In this document: piece by piece, positions 44,749 through 52,940 of the stretch
Numbering within the stretch: position 1 is the first letter of the stretch
Layout: the number at the start of each line of letters is the position of its first letter
Assembly (NCBI RefSeq): GCF_000717055.1
Contig: NZ_JNXI01000019.1
Coordinates: 1 to 64,000, forward strand
Direction: 5' to 3'
DNA from: Streptomyces iakyrus
GTDB lineage: Bacteria > Actinomycetota > Actinomycetes > Streptomycetales > Streptomycetaceae
Length of the DNA stretch: 64,000 nt
Translations under genes and position numbers: made by a program
Notes under the pieces: model-generated
The model's input: only the letters and a program-made list of their open reading frames with translations
Databases searched by the model: none
What the model was told of the DNA's origin: nothing

Positions 44749-45120
44749 ATGACTCTCGCCAAGCTGGGTGTCGTCGTCCTGGACTGTCCCGACCCGCGCG
44801 CACTGGCCGGCTTCTACGCCGAGGTGCTGGGCGGCACGCCGACGGTGGAGACCGACGGGGAGGAGGAATGGGTCGACCTGAAGGTGCCGGGCGGTACACC
44901 GCTGGCCTTCCAGGCATCCCCCGGGTACGTGCCTCCGACGTGGCCGTCCCCCGACGGGGCGCAGCAGTTCCACCTCGATCTCGTGGTGGACGACCTGGAC
45001 GCGGCCGAGAAGGGCGTGCTGGCCCTCGGGGCGAAGCCGCTGGACGCCGAGGACCGGGAGCGGACCTTCCGGGTTTACGCCGACCCGGCCGGGCACCCGT
45101 TCTGCCTCTGCGCCTGCTGA
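44749..45120 (+). CDS. VOC (glyoxalase/bleomycin-resistance fold) protein 1
   Basis: 123 residues: KLGVVVLDCPDPRALAGFYAEVLGG, then FHLDLVVDDLDAAEKGVLALGAKPL and YADPAGHPFCLC, the repeated beta-alpha-beta pattern of the vicinal-oxygen-chelate fold. It falls in the glyoxalase-like group common in actinobacteria, in which metal ligands are often incomplete; no enzymatic activity can be named. GAGGAGG upstream. It is 14 bases before a paralogue, with which it forms an operon. Confidence 0.9.
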   Translation: MTLAKLGVVVLDCPDPRALAGFYAEVLGGTPTVETDGEEEWVDLKVPGGTPLAFQASPGYVPPTWPSPDGAQQFHLDLVVDDLDAAEKGVLALGAKPLDAEDRERTFRVYADPAGHPFCLCAC

Positions 45121-45134
45121 CCCCCGGAGGTCCC

Positions 45135-45533
45135 ATGTCCGCCGTGGCACGTTTCCGTTCCGTGGTCGTCGACTGCCCCGACCCCGACGCGCTGGCCCGC
45201 TTCTACGCCGAGGTCGTCGGCGGCACGCCGGAGCAGGAGGACGACGACCCCGACTGGGTTGTGCTGCGCGTTCCCGGCGGGCCCCGGCTCGCCTTCCAGC
45301 GCTCCCCCGGCCACACCCCGCCGGAGTGGCCGCGGGCGGACCGCAACGCCCAGCAGTTCCACCTGGACTTCGACGCCGGGTCCACCTGGGACGAGATCGA
45401 CGCGGCCGAGAAGCGGGTGCTGGCGCTGGGCGCGCGGGTGCTGGACAAGGAGGACGACGTGAAGAAGGACTTCCGCGTCTACGCCGACCCGGCGGGGCAC
45501 CCGTTCTGCCTGTGCCGGATCGAGTCCGGCTGA
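45135..45533 (+). CDS. VOC (glyoxalase fold) protein 2
   Basis: 132 residues, paralogous to the preceding gene: FRSVVVDCPDPDALARFYAEVVGG, FHLDFDAGSTWDEIDAAEKRVLALGARVL and YADPAGHPFCLCRIESG. The YADPAGHPFCLC ending is identical in the two proteins, so the pair arose by tandem duplication. GGAGG lies five bases before the ATG. The middle region carries a seven-residue insertion relative to the first copy. Substrate unknown. Confidence 0.9.
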   Translation: MSAVARFRSVVVDCPDPDALARFYAEVVGGTPEQEDDDPDWVVLRVPGGPRLAFQRSPGHTPPEWPRADRNAQQFHLDFDAGSTWDEIDAAEKRVLALGARVLDKEDDVKKDFRVYADPAGHPFCLCRIESG

Positions 45534-45544
45534 TCAGAAGCCCC

Positions 45545-46681
45545 TTAGGCGTCCAGCTCCGAGATCGTCGCCGTCGACGGTTCGCGTCGCTGCTGTGCGG
45601 CGCGGGCCGTGAAGTCGGCGCCGCGCAGCACGCGCTGCACGTTGCCCCAGGTCAGCAGGGCCACATCGGCTTCCTCCCAGCCGCGTCGCAGCAGCTCGGC
45701 GATCAGCCGCGGATAGCAGGAGGTGTCGCCGAGCTCCTGCGGGTGGGCGGCTCCGGAGTCGTAGGTGCCGGACAGCCCGACGCACTGCGCCCCTGCCACG
45801 GTGCGGATGTGGTCGAGGTGGTCGGCGACATCGCGGACGGCCGGGCCGGTCTGCTCGGCGGTCAGCGGCACCAGGCACAGTCCCCTGGCCGCGCCCAGCT
45901 CCGCCAGCAGGTCGTCGGGGAGGTTGGCCGGGTGGGGGCGCAGGGTGCGGGCGGCGGAGCGACTGCACAGCACGGGCGCCCGGGACAGGCTCAGGACGCG
46001 GCGCAGGGTCGGGGCGGAGGCGCCGGAGAGGTCCGCGATCACGCCGAGGCGGTTCATCTCGCGCACGACCTCCTCGCCGAACCGGGTCAGCCCCGCCTCG
46101 CTCGCCCAGGACACCCCGGTCAGCGTGAGGACGCGCAGACCGAGCAGGTGCAGCTGGCGCAGGATGCCGAGCGAGTCGCCCAGGGCCGGCGCCCCGGCGG
46201 GGCCGAGGAGCACGGCGACGCGGCCACAGTTGCGCACGTCCGCGACCTGCCCGGCCGTGCAGGCCGGCCGCAGTCCCTCCTCACAGGTCCGTACGACGGT
46301 CTTGGCCAGGTCCAGCTGCTCCAGGGTGGCGCCGACGGCCCGGTCGCCGTCGAGGCCCTCGGGCAGGTGCAACGACCAGAAGAGAGCGCCCACATGGCCG
46401 CTGCGCAGCCGGGGCACATCCGTGTCGACGGTGCTCTCGCCGTCCTCCAGGTCGTACCAGGACAGGCGCTTGAGCGCCCAGGGCAGTCCGTTGTAGCCGT
46501 CGGCGACGGGGTGCGCGGCGAGGATGGCGCGGGCCCGGGTCATGGGCGCGTCGTCCGGGTCGGAGACGGGTTCGTAGGACTCCGCCGTGACGATGCCCTC
46601 GTCCGGGTACGGCTCGGCCGGCTCGTCGAACTCTCCTGCGGCCGCGGCGGTGGGGCGCAGGTCGTCCTGGAGGTCTGCCAT
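45545..46681 (-). CDS. M19 dipeptidase homologue lacking the metal site (pseudoenzyme)
   Basis: 378 residues, aligning along its length with the intact dipeptidase encoded just upstream. Every recognisable metal or catalytic position is changed: [10 protein letters not shown] becomes DGYNGLPWAL (Y63, G65), LMGAEGGHS becomes LLGPAGAPA, VDLSHVA becomes ADLSGAS, FSHSSAR becomes CSRSAAR, and GGDYDG becomes SGTYDS. It has an extra acidic N-terminal ~45 residues. The frame is intact with host codon use, so the protein is maintained rather than decaying. GGAG is six bases before the ATG. It probably has a binding or structural role; peptidase activity is not expected. Confidence 0.88.
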   Translation of the reverse strand: MADLQDDLRPTAAAAGEFDEPAEPYPDEGIVTAESYEPVSDPDDAPMTRARAILAAHPVADGYNGLPWALKRLSWYDLEDGESTVDTDVPRLRSGHVGALFWSLHLPEGLDGDRAVGATLEQLDLAKTVVRTCEEGLRPACTAGQVADVRNCGRVAVLLGPAGAPALGDSLGILRQLHLLGLRVLTLTGVSWASEAGLTRFGEEVVREMNRLGVIADLSGASAPTLRRVLSLSRAPVLCSRSAARTLRPHPANLPDDLLAELGAARGLCLVPLTAEQTGPAVRDVADHLDHIRTVAGAQCVGLSGTYDSGAAHPQELGDTSCYPRLIAELLRRGWEEADVALLTWGNVQRVLRGADFTARAAQQRREPSTATISELDA

Positions 46682-46908
46682 GGCGGCTCCGTACGGTCGT
46701 TCGTGAGGTACGGTCACCGTCGCACGGAGCGGGAAGTGGTTCCTGGTGGGCGGGGCGTTCGGAGTACGGCTGCGCTCGGCGGTGAGTTCGGTGACCAGTC
46801 GCGTTGGTGCGCCGGGCCAGTTCACCGATCCGCACGTGCCACCCGCCCCGACGTGCATGCGGACACGGGCGGGGCGACCGGCTAAACCGACTACCCCGCC
46901 CTCGGCAC

Positions 46909-48096
46909 TCAGCCGTCCAGTGACTCGATCGTGGCGTTGGACGGCGGCCGCGTCGGCTGAAGCGCCCGGGCCACGTCCTGTGCCGCGTCCAGGACCCGGA
47001 CCGCGTTCTTCCAGGTCAGTTTGGCCAGATCGGCTTTGGACCAGCCGCGGTCGAGCAGTTCCGCGAGGAGGTTCGGGTAGCCGGAGACGTCGGCGAGGCC
47101 GTCGGGGGTGAAGGCCGTGCCGTCATAGTCGCCGCCGATGCCGACGTGGTCGATGCCGGCCGCCTCGCGCATGTGGTCCAGGTGGTCGGCGACCGTCGCC
47201 ACCGTCGCGACCGGGCGCGGCCGGCGCTCCTCGAAGGCGCGGTGGACCTTCATGGCCTCCGCGGTGGTGTCGAGGGGGTGGAAGCCGTGGGCGCGCATGT
47301 TCTCGTCGGCCGCGGCCGTCCAGTCCACGGCCGCCTGGAGCACGAACTTCGGCACGAACGTCACCATCGCCATGCCGCCGTTGGCGGGGAGCCGCTCCAG
47401 GACGTCGTCGGGGACGTTGCGCGGGTGGTCGCACACGGCCCGTGCGGAGGAGTGGGAGAAGATCACCGGGGCCGAACTCGCGTCGAGCGCGTCCCGCATC
47501 GTCGTCGCCGCCACGTGCGAGAGGTCGACGAGCATGCCGAGCCGGTTCATCTCCCGGACGACCTCGCGGCCGAACGCGGTGAGGCCGCCGGCCTTCGGCT
47601 CGTCGGTCGCGGAGTCCGCCCAGTCGACGTTGTCGTTGTGGGTGAGGGTCATGTACCGCACGCCGAGGCCGTACAGACCGCGCAGGGTACCCAGGGAGTT
47701 GGCGATGGAGTGGCCGCCCTCCGCCCCCATGAGCGAGGCGATGCGGCCCTCCCCGCGCGCTGCCTCCATGTCGGCGGCGGTGAGCGCGGGGCGCAGGTCG
47801 CCGGGGTGACGGGCCAGCAGCTGCCGCACGCAGTCGACCTGTTCGAGCGTCGCGGCGACCGGGTCGGGCGAGTCCGTGCGGACGTACACCGACCAGTACT
47901 GCGCGCCGACCCCGCCCGCGCGCAGCCGGGGGATGTCGGTGTGCAGGTGGGCGCTCTGGTCAGTGGCGATGTCCCGCGCGTCGAGGTCGTAGCGGACCTG
48001 TGCGCGCAGTGCCCAGGGCAGGTCGTTGTGGCCGTCGACGACCGGGAACTCGCTCAGGAGTTCCCGGGCCGCCTCCAGGGAGGGCATCGTCGTCAC
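46909..48096 (-). CDS. Membrane dipeptidase family (M19) enzyme, renal-dipeptidase-like
   Basis: 395 residues with an intact binuclear metal site: H23 and D25 in [10 protein letters not shown], the bridging Glu in LMGAEGGH, histidines in VDLSHVA and FSHSSAR, and Asp in GIGGDYDG. I recall the S. coelicolor counterpart (Sco3058) being structurally studied as a close relative of human renal dipeptidase with broad L-Xaa-D/L-Xaa dipeptidase activity. No signal peptide. Its ATG overlaps the purE stop by four bases, so it is co-translated with the purK-purE operon. Confidence 0.95.
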   Translation of the reverse strand: MTTMPSLEAARELLSEFPVVDGHNDLPWALRAQVRYDLDARDIATDQSAHLHTDIPRLRAGGVGAQYWSVYVRTDSPDPVAATLEQVDCVRQLLARHPGDLRPALTAADMEAARGEGRIASLMGAEGGHSIANSLGTLRGLYGLGVRYMTLTHNDNVDWADSATDEPKAGGLTAFGREVVREMNRLGMLVDLSHVAATTMRDALDASSAPVIFSHSSARAVCDHPRNVPDDVLERLPANGGMAMVTFVPKFVLQAAVDWTAAADENMRAHGFHPLDTTAEAMKVHRAFEERRPRPVATVATVADHLDHMREAAGIDHVGIGGDYDGTAFTPDGLADVSGYPNLLAELLDRGWSKADLAKLTWKNAVRVLDAAQDVARALQPTRPPSNATIESLDG

Positions 48097-48620
48097 TTCC
48101 CGGCGCCGAAGCCGAATCCGCCGGCGCCCTCGACCTTGGAGCGCAGGCGCTTGCCCTTCTCGGTGGCCTGGTCGTTGAGCTCCTGCTGGAACTCGCGCAT
48201 GCGGCCGCGCAGTTCCTCGTCGTGCGCGGCGAGGATGCGGGCGGCGAGCAGACCGGCGTTGCGGGCCCCGGCGACGGAGACCGTGGCGACGGGCACACCG
48301 GCCGGCATCTGCACGATGGACAGCAGGCTGTCCATGCCGTCGAGGTACTTCAGCGGCACGGGCACGCCGATGACCGGCAGCGGGGTCACGGAGGCGAGCA
48401 TGCCGGGCAGGTGGGCGGCGCCGCCCGCCCCGGCGATGATCACCTTGAGCCCGCGGGCGTCGGCCTGCTCGCCGTAGGCGACCATCTCGCGCGGCATGCG
48501 GTGCGCGGAGACGACGTCGACCTCGTAGGCGATCTCGAACTCGTCGAGGGCCTTGGCGGCGGCCTCCATGACGGGCCAGTCGGAGTCCGACCCCATGACG
48601 ATGCCAACAACAGGGCTCAT
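48093..48620 (-). CDS. purE: N5-carboxyaminoimidazole ribonucleotide mutase
   Basis: 175 residues, class I Pur[35 protein letters not shown] and [27 protein letters not shown] carry the usual substrate-binding SDSDW, SAHR and GGAAHLPG motifs. It moves the carboxyl from N5 to C4 in purine synthesis. ATG overlaps the purK stop by four bases and its stop overlaps the dipeptidase start by four bases. The C-terminal ~20 residues ([19 protein letters not shown]) are a variable extension. Confidence 0.97.
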   Translation of the reverse strand: MSPVVGIVMGSDSDWPVMEAAAKALDEFEIAYEVDVVSAHRMPREMVAYGEQADARGLKVIIAGAGGAAHLPGMLASVTPLPVIGVPVPLKYLDGMDSLLSIVQMPAGVPVATVSVAGARNAGLLAARILAAHDEELRGRMREFQQELNDQATEKGKRLRSKVEGAGGFGFGAGK

Positions 48621-49756
48621 TCGGTGATGGTGCCTCTCAGGTAGCCGGCTGCGTGACGGGCGCGCTCCAGCACGTCGTCGAGGTCGTCGCCGTAGGTGTT
48701 GACGTGACCGACCTTGCGGCCGGGCTTCACGTCCTTGCCGTACATGTGGATCTTGAGCTGGGGGTCGCGGGCCATGCAGTGCAGGTACGCGGAGTACATG
48801 TCCGGGTAGTCGCCGCCGAGGACGTTGACCATGACCGTCCACGGGGCACGCGGGCGCGGGTCGCCGAGGGGCAGGTCGAGGACCGCGCGGACGTGGTTGG
48901 CGAACTGGCTGGTGACGGCGCCGTCCATCGACCAGTGGCCGGAGTTGTGCGGGCGCATCGCGAGCTCGTTGACGAGGATGCGTCCGTCGCGGGTCTGGAA
49001 CAGCTCGACGGCGAGGTGCCCGACGACGCCGAGCTCCTTGGCGATGTTCAGCGCCATCTCCGAAGCGCGGACGGCGAGGCCCTCGTCGAGGTCGGGCGCC
49101 GGGGCGATGACCGTGTCGCAGACGCCGTTCACCTGCTGCGACTCCACCACCGGGTAAGCGACGGCCTGGCCGTGCGGGGAGCGGACCACGTTGGCGGCGA
49201 GCTCGCGCAGGAAGTCGACCTTCTCCTCGGCGAGGACGGGGACACCGGCCCTGAACGGGTCGGCGGCCTCCTCGACGGAGTCCACGACCCACACGCCCTT
49301 GCCGTCGTAGCCGCCGCGGACGGTCTTGAGGACGACCGGGAATCCGTCGCCCTCCGCCGCGAACGCGGCCACGTCCTGCGGGTCGGACACGATCCGGTGC
49401 CGGGGGCAGGGGACGCCGATCGCGTCGAGCTTCGCGCGCATCACCCCCTTGTCCTGGGCGTGCACGAGCGCGTCGGGGCCGGGGCGCACGGGGATGCCGT
49501 CCGCCTCCAGGGCCCGGAGGTGCTCGGTGGGTACGTGTTCGTGATCGAAGGTGATCACATCGCACCCACGGGCGAACTCGCGCAGCGTGTCGAGGTCGCG
49601 ATAGTCGCCGACGACGACATCGCTCACAACCTGCGCAGCGGAGTCCTGCGGGGTGTCACTGAGGAGCTTGAACCTGATGCCCAGCGGGATGCCCGCCTCG
49701 TGTGTCATACGAGCGAGCTGGCCACCGCCGACCATGCCGACTACGGGGAACGTCAC
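48617..49756 (-). CDS. purK: N5-carboxyaminoimidazole ribonucleotide synthetase
   Basis: 379-residue ATP-grasp enzyme: [36 protein letters not shown] (ATP-binding) and [20 protein letters not shown] (metal and substrate loop). It makes N5-CAIR from AIR, bicarbonate and ATP, for PurE. The GTG start is chosen: AGGGAG abuts it with no spacing, but a TACCCT (complement of 49763-49768) lies exactly six bases before it, suggesting a leaderless mRNA. First gene of purK-purE-dipeptidase. Confidence 0.96.
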   Translation of the reverse strand: MTFPVVGMVGGGQLARMTHEAGIPLGIRFKLLSDTPQDSAAQVVSDVVVGDYRDLDTLREFARGCDVITFDHEHVPTEHLRALEADGIPVRPGPDALVHAQDKGVMRAKLDAIGVPCPRHRIVSDPQDVAAFAAEGDGFPVVLKTVRGGYDGKGVWVVDSVEEAADPFRAGVPVLAEEKVDFLRELAANVVRSPHGQAVAYPVVESQQVNGVCDTVIAPAPDLDEGLAVRASEMALNIAKELGVVGHLAVELFQTRDGRILVNELAMRPHNSGHWSMDGAVTSQFANHVRAVLDLPLGDPRPRAPWTVMVNVLGGDYPDMYSAYLHCMARDPQLKIHMYGKDVKPGRKVGHVNTYGDDLDDVLERARHAAGYLRGTITE

Positions 49757-49918
49757 TCCCTCAGGGTATCGGCCGCGCCAGGGTGGCCGGTTTCCCGCCC
49801 TCCCCCGGCCCGTCCGGACCGTCTCCGGCCGTCCCCGGGCATCCACAGGAAGATCGCGCGGGAGGGTGGTTAGCATGGCTGGGTTGACGCCGACACACGG
49901 ACGGGGGCCTGCACGGCC

Positions 49919-50431
49919 ATGGGACATGGTGCCTCTCGGCTCCGGCGGCTCGTCCACGAGGTCGCCAAATTCGGTGCGGTGGGCGGTGCCGGGGTGCTGG
50001 TCAACCTCGTCGTCTTCAACCTGGTGCGGCACACCACCGACCTCCAGGTGGTGCGCGCGAGCGTCATCGCCACCGTCGTCGCGATCGTCTTCAACTACGT
50101 CGGCTTCCGCTACTTCACGTACCGCGACCGCGACAAGACCCGCCGTACCCGTGAGATGACCCTGTTCCTGCTGTTCAGCGCGATCGGCCTGGTCATCGAG
50201 AACGGCGTCCTCTACGCGGCCACGTACGGCTTCGGCTGGAACACCCCGCTCCAGAACAACGTCTTCAAGTTCCTCGGCATCGGCGTCGCGACCCTGTTCC
50301 GCTTCTGGTCCTACCGCTCGTGGGTCTTCCGCGCGCTCCCCGCCCGGGAGGCGCCGGCGGCGCCGGGCCCGGCCTCGGTCCCGCAGAACGACCCGGCCGG
50401 CCCCCGCAAGGCGAGGCAGCAGGTCCCCTAG
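49919..50431 (+). CDS. GtrA family membrane protein
   Basis: 170 residues with four membrane segments (about 17-37, 45-65, 82-105, 112-132): VAKFGAVGGAGVLVNLVVFNLV, VRASVIATVVAIVFNYVGFRYFTY, LFLLFSAIGLVIENGVLYA, NVFKFLGIGVATLFRFWSYRSWVF. GtrA-type proteins are thought to help move polyprenyl-phosphate-linked sugars across the membrane for polymer glycosylation. The tail is Ala/Pro-rich. Converges on the histidine kinase gene with only 10 bases between stops. Confidence 0.9.
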   Translation: MGHGASRLRRLVHEVAKFGAVGGAGVLVNLVVFNLVRHTTDLQVVRASVIATVVAIVFNYVGFRYFTYRDRDKTRRTREMTLFLLFSAIGLVIENGVLYAATYGFGWNTPLQNNVFKFLGIGVATLFRFWSYRSWVFRALPAREAPAAPGPASVPQNDPAGPRKARQQVP

Positions 50432-50441
50432 CCCCAGCCGC

Positions 50442-51713
50442 CTAGCGGACCATCGGCTCGTCGTCCTGGGGCTTGGACAGGGCCGTGCGGGACAGGAACA
50501 GGCCGAAGACCGGGGGCTTGGTCTGGAGCATCTCCAGACGGCCGCCATCGGCCTCCGCCAGGTCACGGGCCACCGCCAGGCCGATACCCGTGGAGTTGCG
50601 GCCGCTGATCGCCCGCTCGAAGATGCGCGCGCCGAGGTCGGCGGGGACCCCGGGGCCCTCGTCCGTCACCTCGATGACCGCCTGGTTGCCGGTGACGCGG
50701 GTGCGCAGGGCCACCGTGCCGCCGCCGTGCATGAGGGAGTTCTCGATCAGTGCGGCCAGGACTTGCGCGACCGCACCGGGCGTGCCCACCGCCCGCAGAT
50801 GCCGTTTGCCGGAGCTGACGATCGCCCGCCCCGCACTGCGGTAAGCCGGGCGCCATTCGGCGAGCTGCTGCTGGATGACCTCGTCGAGGTCGAAGGAGAC
50901 GGCGGAGCCGGTGCGCGGGTCGCGGGAGTTCGTCAGCAGCCGCTCCACGACGTCCGTCAGCCGCTCGACCTGCGTCAGCGCGATCGTCGCCTCTTCCTTC
51001 ACGGTGTCCGGGTCGTCGGTGAGGGTGATCTCCTCCAGCCGCATCGACAGCGCGGTGAGCGGGGTGCGCAGCTGGTGGGAGGCGTCCGCGGCCAGCCGGC
51101 GTTCGGCGGTCAGCATGCGGGCGATGCGCTCGGCGGAGCCGTCCAGCACGTCGGCCACGCGGTCCAGCTCGGGCACTCCGTACCGCTTGTGCCGGGGGCG
51201 CGGATCGCCCGAGCCGAGCCGCTCGGCGGTCTCCGCGAGGTCGGTCAGCGGCGACGCCAGCCGGTTCGCCTGGCGGACCGCCAGCAGCACCGCGGCGACC
51301 ACCGCCAGCAGCGCGACCAGCGCGATGATCAGCAGCGTCCGGCCGACCTCCCGGGTCACCGAGGAGCGCGGCTCCTGGACGGTGACCGTCTCGCCCTCCT
51401 CACCGGGCGCGGTCGCGCTGATGACGTCCCCGGCGGGCTTCGTGCCGACCTCGATGGGCGCCTCCCCGGGGAGGCGGATCACCGCGTAGTAGTGGTCCTG
51501 CGTGACCTGGTCGCGCAGCACCTCCGCGTCGACCTGCTGCGCCCCGAAGAGCCGGCTGTCGACGATGCTGGCCAGCCGCACCGCCTCGGACTCCACCCGC
51601 TCCTGGGCGCTGTTGCTGATCGTCCGGGTCTCGACGATGACGAGCGAGACGCCGAAGACGGCGATCACGACCAGCACCACGGCGAGCGTGGACTGGATCA
51701 GTCGGCGGCGCAT
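50442..51713 (-). CDS. Two-component sensor histidine kinase
   Basis: 423 residues. Two membrane spans (about 5-28 and 125-147) flank a ~95-residue extracellular sensor region. HAMP linker (RQANRLASPLTDLAETAERLG) precedes the dimerisation helix with phospho-acceptor H213 (ADASHQLRTPLTAL). The ATPase domain has ENSLMHGG (N box), DEGPGVP (G1), and NSTGIGLAVARDLAEADGG (G2). It is 36 bases downstream of its response regulator gene. The signal is unknown; the linked POT transporter gene is a possible target. Confidence 0.95.
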   Translation of the reverse strand: MRRRLIQSTLAVVLVVIAVFGVSLVIVETRTISNSAQERVESEAVRLASIVDSRLFGAQQVDAEVLRDQVTQDHYYAVIRLPGEAPIEVGTKPAGDVISATAPGEEGETVTVQEPRSSVTREVGRTLLIIALVALLAVVAAVLLAVRQANRLASPLTDLAETAERLGSGDPRPRHKRYGVPELDRVADVLDGSAERIARMLTAERRLAADASHQLRTPLTALSMRLEEITLTDDPDTVKEEATIALTQVERLTDVVERLLTNSRDPRTGSAVSFDLDEVIQQQLAEWRPAYRSAGRAIVSSGKRHLRAVGTPGAVAQVLAALIENSLMHGGGTVALRTRVTGNQAVIEVTDEGPGVPADLGARIFERAISGRNSTGIGLAVARDLAEADGGRLEMLQTKPPVFGLFLSRTALSKPQDDEPMVR

Positions 51714-51749
51714 GTCCTGTTACCCGATCGCCCGTGCCTGCCTCGCGGC

Positions 51750-52427
51750 TCAGCTCTTCTCGAAGCGGAAACCCACACCGCGCACGGTGGCGATGAAGCG
51801 CGGGTTGGCAGCGTCGTCGCCGAGCTTCTTGCGCAGCCAGGAGATGTGCATGTCCAGGGTCTTGGTCGACGACCACCAGGTCGTGTCCCAGACCTCCCGC
51901 ATCAGCTGGTCGCGGGTGACGACCCGGCCCGCGTCGCGCACCAGCACCCGCAGCAGGTCGAACTCCTTCGCGGTGAGCTGGAGCTCCTCCTCGCCCATCC
52001 AGGCGCGGTGGGATTCGACGTCGATGCGCACGCCGTGGGTGGCGGGCGGCTGCTGCGGCTCGCTGGCGCCGCGCCGGAGCAGGGCCCGCACGCGCGCGAG
52101 CAGCTCGGCGAGCCGGAACGGCTTGGTGACGTAGTCGTCGGCGCCCGCGTCGAGCCCGACGACGGTGTCCACCTCGTCGGCGCGCGCGGTCAGGATGAGG
52201 ATCGGGATGGCGTGGCCTTCGCCCCGCAGGCGGCGGGCCACCTCCAGACCGTCCATGCCGGGCAGGCCGAGGTCGAGCACGACCAGGTCGATGCCGCCCT
52301 GCAGTCCGGCGTCGAGAGCGGTGGGTCCGTCCTCGCGGACCTCGACCTCGTAGCCCTCCCGGCGCAGAGCGCGGGCCAGCGGCTCCGAGATGGACGCATC
52401 GTCCTCGGCGAGCAGTACACGGGTCAT
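51750..52427 (-). CDS. OmpR-family response regulator
   Basis: 225 residues. Receiver domain with acidic pair E8/D9 (LLAEDD), phospho-acceptor D52 (LVVLDLGLPG), a conserved Thr in ILTARAD and Lys in VTKPF. The winged-helix DNA-binding domain is seen from LTAKEFDLLRVLVRDAGRVVTRDQLMREVW to VRGVGFRFEKS. Start ATG. It is transcribed before the histidine kinase gene and divergently from the POT transporter across about 510 bases containing direct repeats suited to an OmpR-type dimer. Confidence 0.96.
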   Translation of the reverse strand: MTRVLLAEDDASISEPLARALRREGYEVEVREDGPTALDAGLQGGIDLVVLDLGLPGMDGLEVARRLRGEGHAIPILILTARADEVDTVVGLDAGADDYVTKPFRLAELLARVRALLRRGASEPQQPPATHGVRIDVESHRAWMGEEELQLTAKEFDLLRVLVRDAGRVVTRDQLMREVWDTTWWSSTKTLDMHISWLRKKLGDDAANPRFIATVRGVGFRFEKS

Positions 52428-52481
52428 GAGGTGATGGTAGACCTGCGACGCCCTGAGCTGGGGTGTGACCGGAAGCCTTGA

Positions 52482-52524
52482 TTCTTACCGTTGGCATACC
52501 CGTTTCTTACGTGGCCGGGGTAAG
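52482..52524. promoter_or_regulatory. Direct repeat TTCTTAC, spaced 22 bp, upstream of the response regulator
   Basis: TTCTTAC at 52482-52488 and 52504-52510, start-to-start 22 bases (two helical turns), and an inverted GTAAG at 52520-52524. The repeats are 55-97 bases upstream of the response-regulator start. A second pair, TGTGATCCGGGT (52548-52559) and TGTGATCCGAGT (52599-52610), lies further on. OmpR-type regulators bind tandem repeats at such spacing, so autoregulation is plausible. Confidence 0.4.
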
Positions 52525-52675
52525 TGTGCGGACCTCTGCCTTTCAGGTGTGATCCGGGTAAAGACCTTGGATTCCGTGTGTACGGTTCCCTTTGCACCTG
52601 TGATCCGAGTCTCAAGTCCTTCCATATGCGGCGGTGTCCTGCCGTATGGTGAATCGACGCCTGTAGCACCACGGC

Positions 52676-52737
52676 GACCTTCGGAGGCCTCTTGCCCTGA
52701 AGGTCTCTTTTGTGTGCGGGCCGGTTCCCGCCGGCCC
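52676..52737 (+). promoter_or_regulatory. Two hairpins in the long leader of the POT transporter
   Basis: Hairpin 1: GACCTTC (52676-52682) with GAAGGTC (52699-52705), followed at once by TCTTTTG. Hairpin 2: GGGCCGG (52718-52724) with CCGGCCC (52731-52737), loop TTCCCG. They sit about 200-265 bases before the transporter ATG, in roughly 500 bases without a convincing gene. Hairpin 1 plus the T-run looks like a terminator or attenuator. Confidence 0.4.
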
Positions 52738-52940
52738 CGAGAGAAACGACCTGTGGCCGGGCCTCCTCGTGCGGCGACGCGCGTAGAGGCGTGGATCCCG
52801 GTGGCGACCGCCCACCGCTCCGTGACCCGGAGCGGACCCCCGTAGGCGTCGGGCGGACGGCCATGCCCACCGGTGCCGGCAGCCCCCACCGGGCGCACCA
52901 CCGCTGTCGCGGGGCGCGTCCCGAGCAGCAAGGAACGACC

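Noticed and set aside
52465..52845. A 126-codon plus-strand frame in the leader of the peptide transporter
   Set aside because: Codon use is unlike the host (many A/T third positions at first, then GC-drift), no ribosome site, no recognisable protein; better read as untranslated leader.
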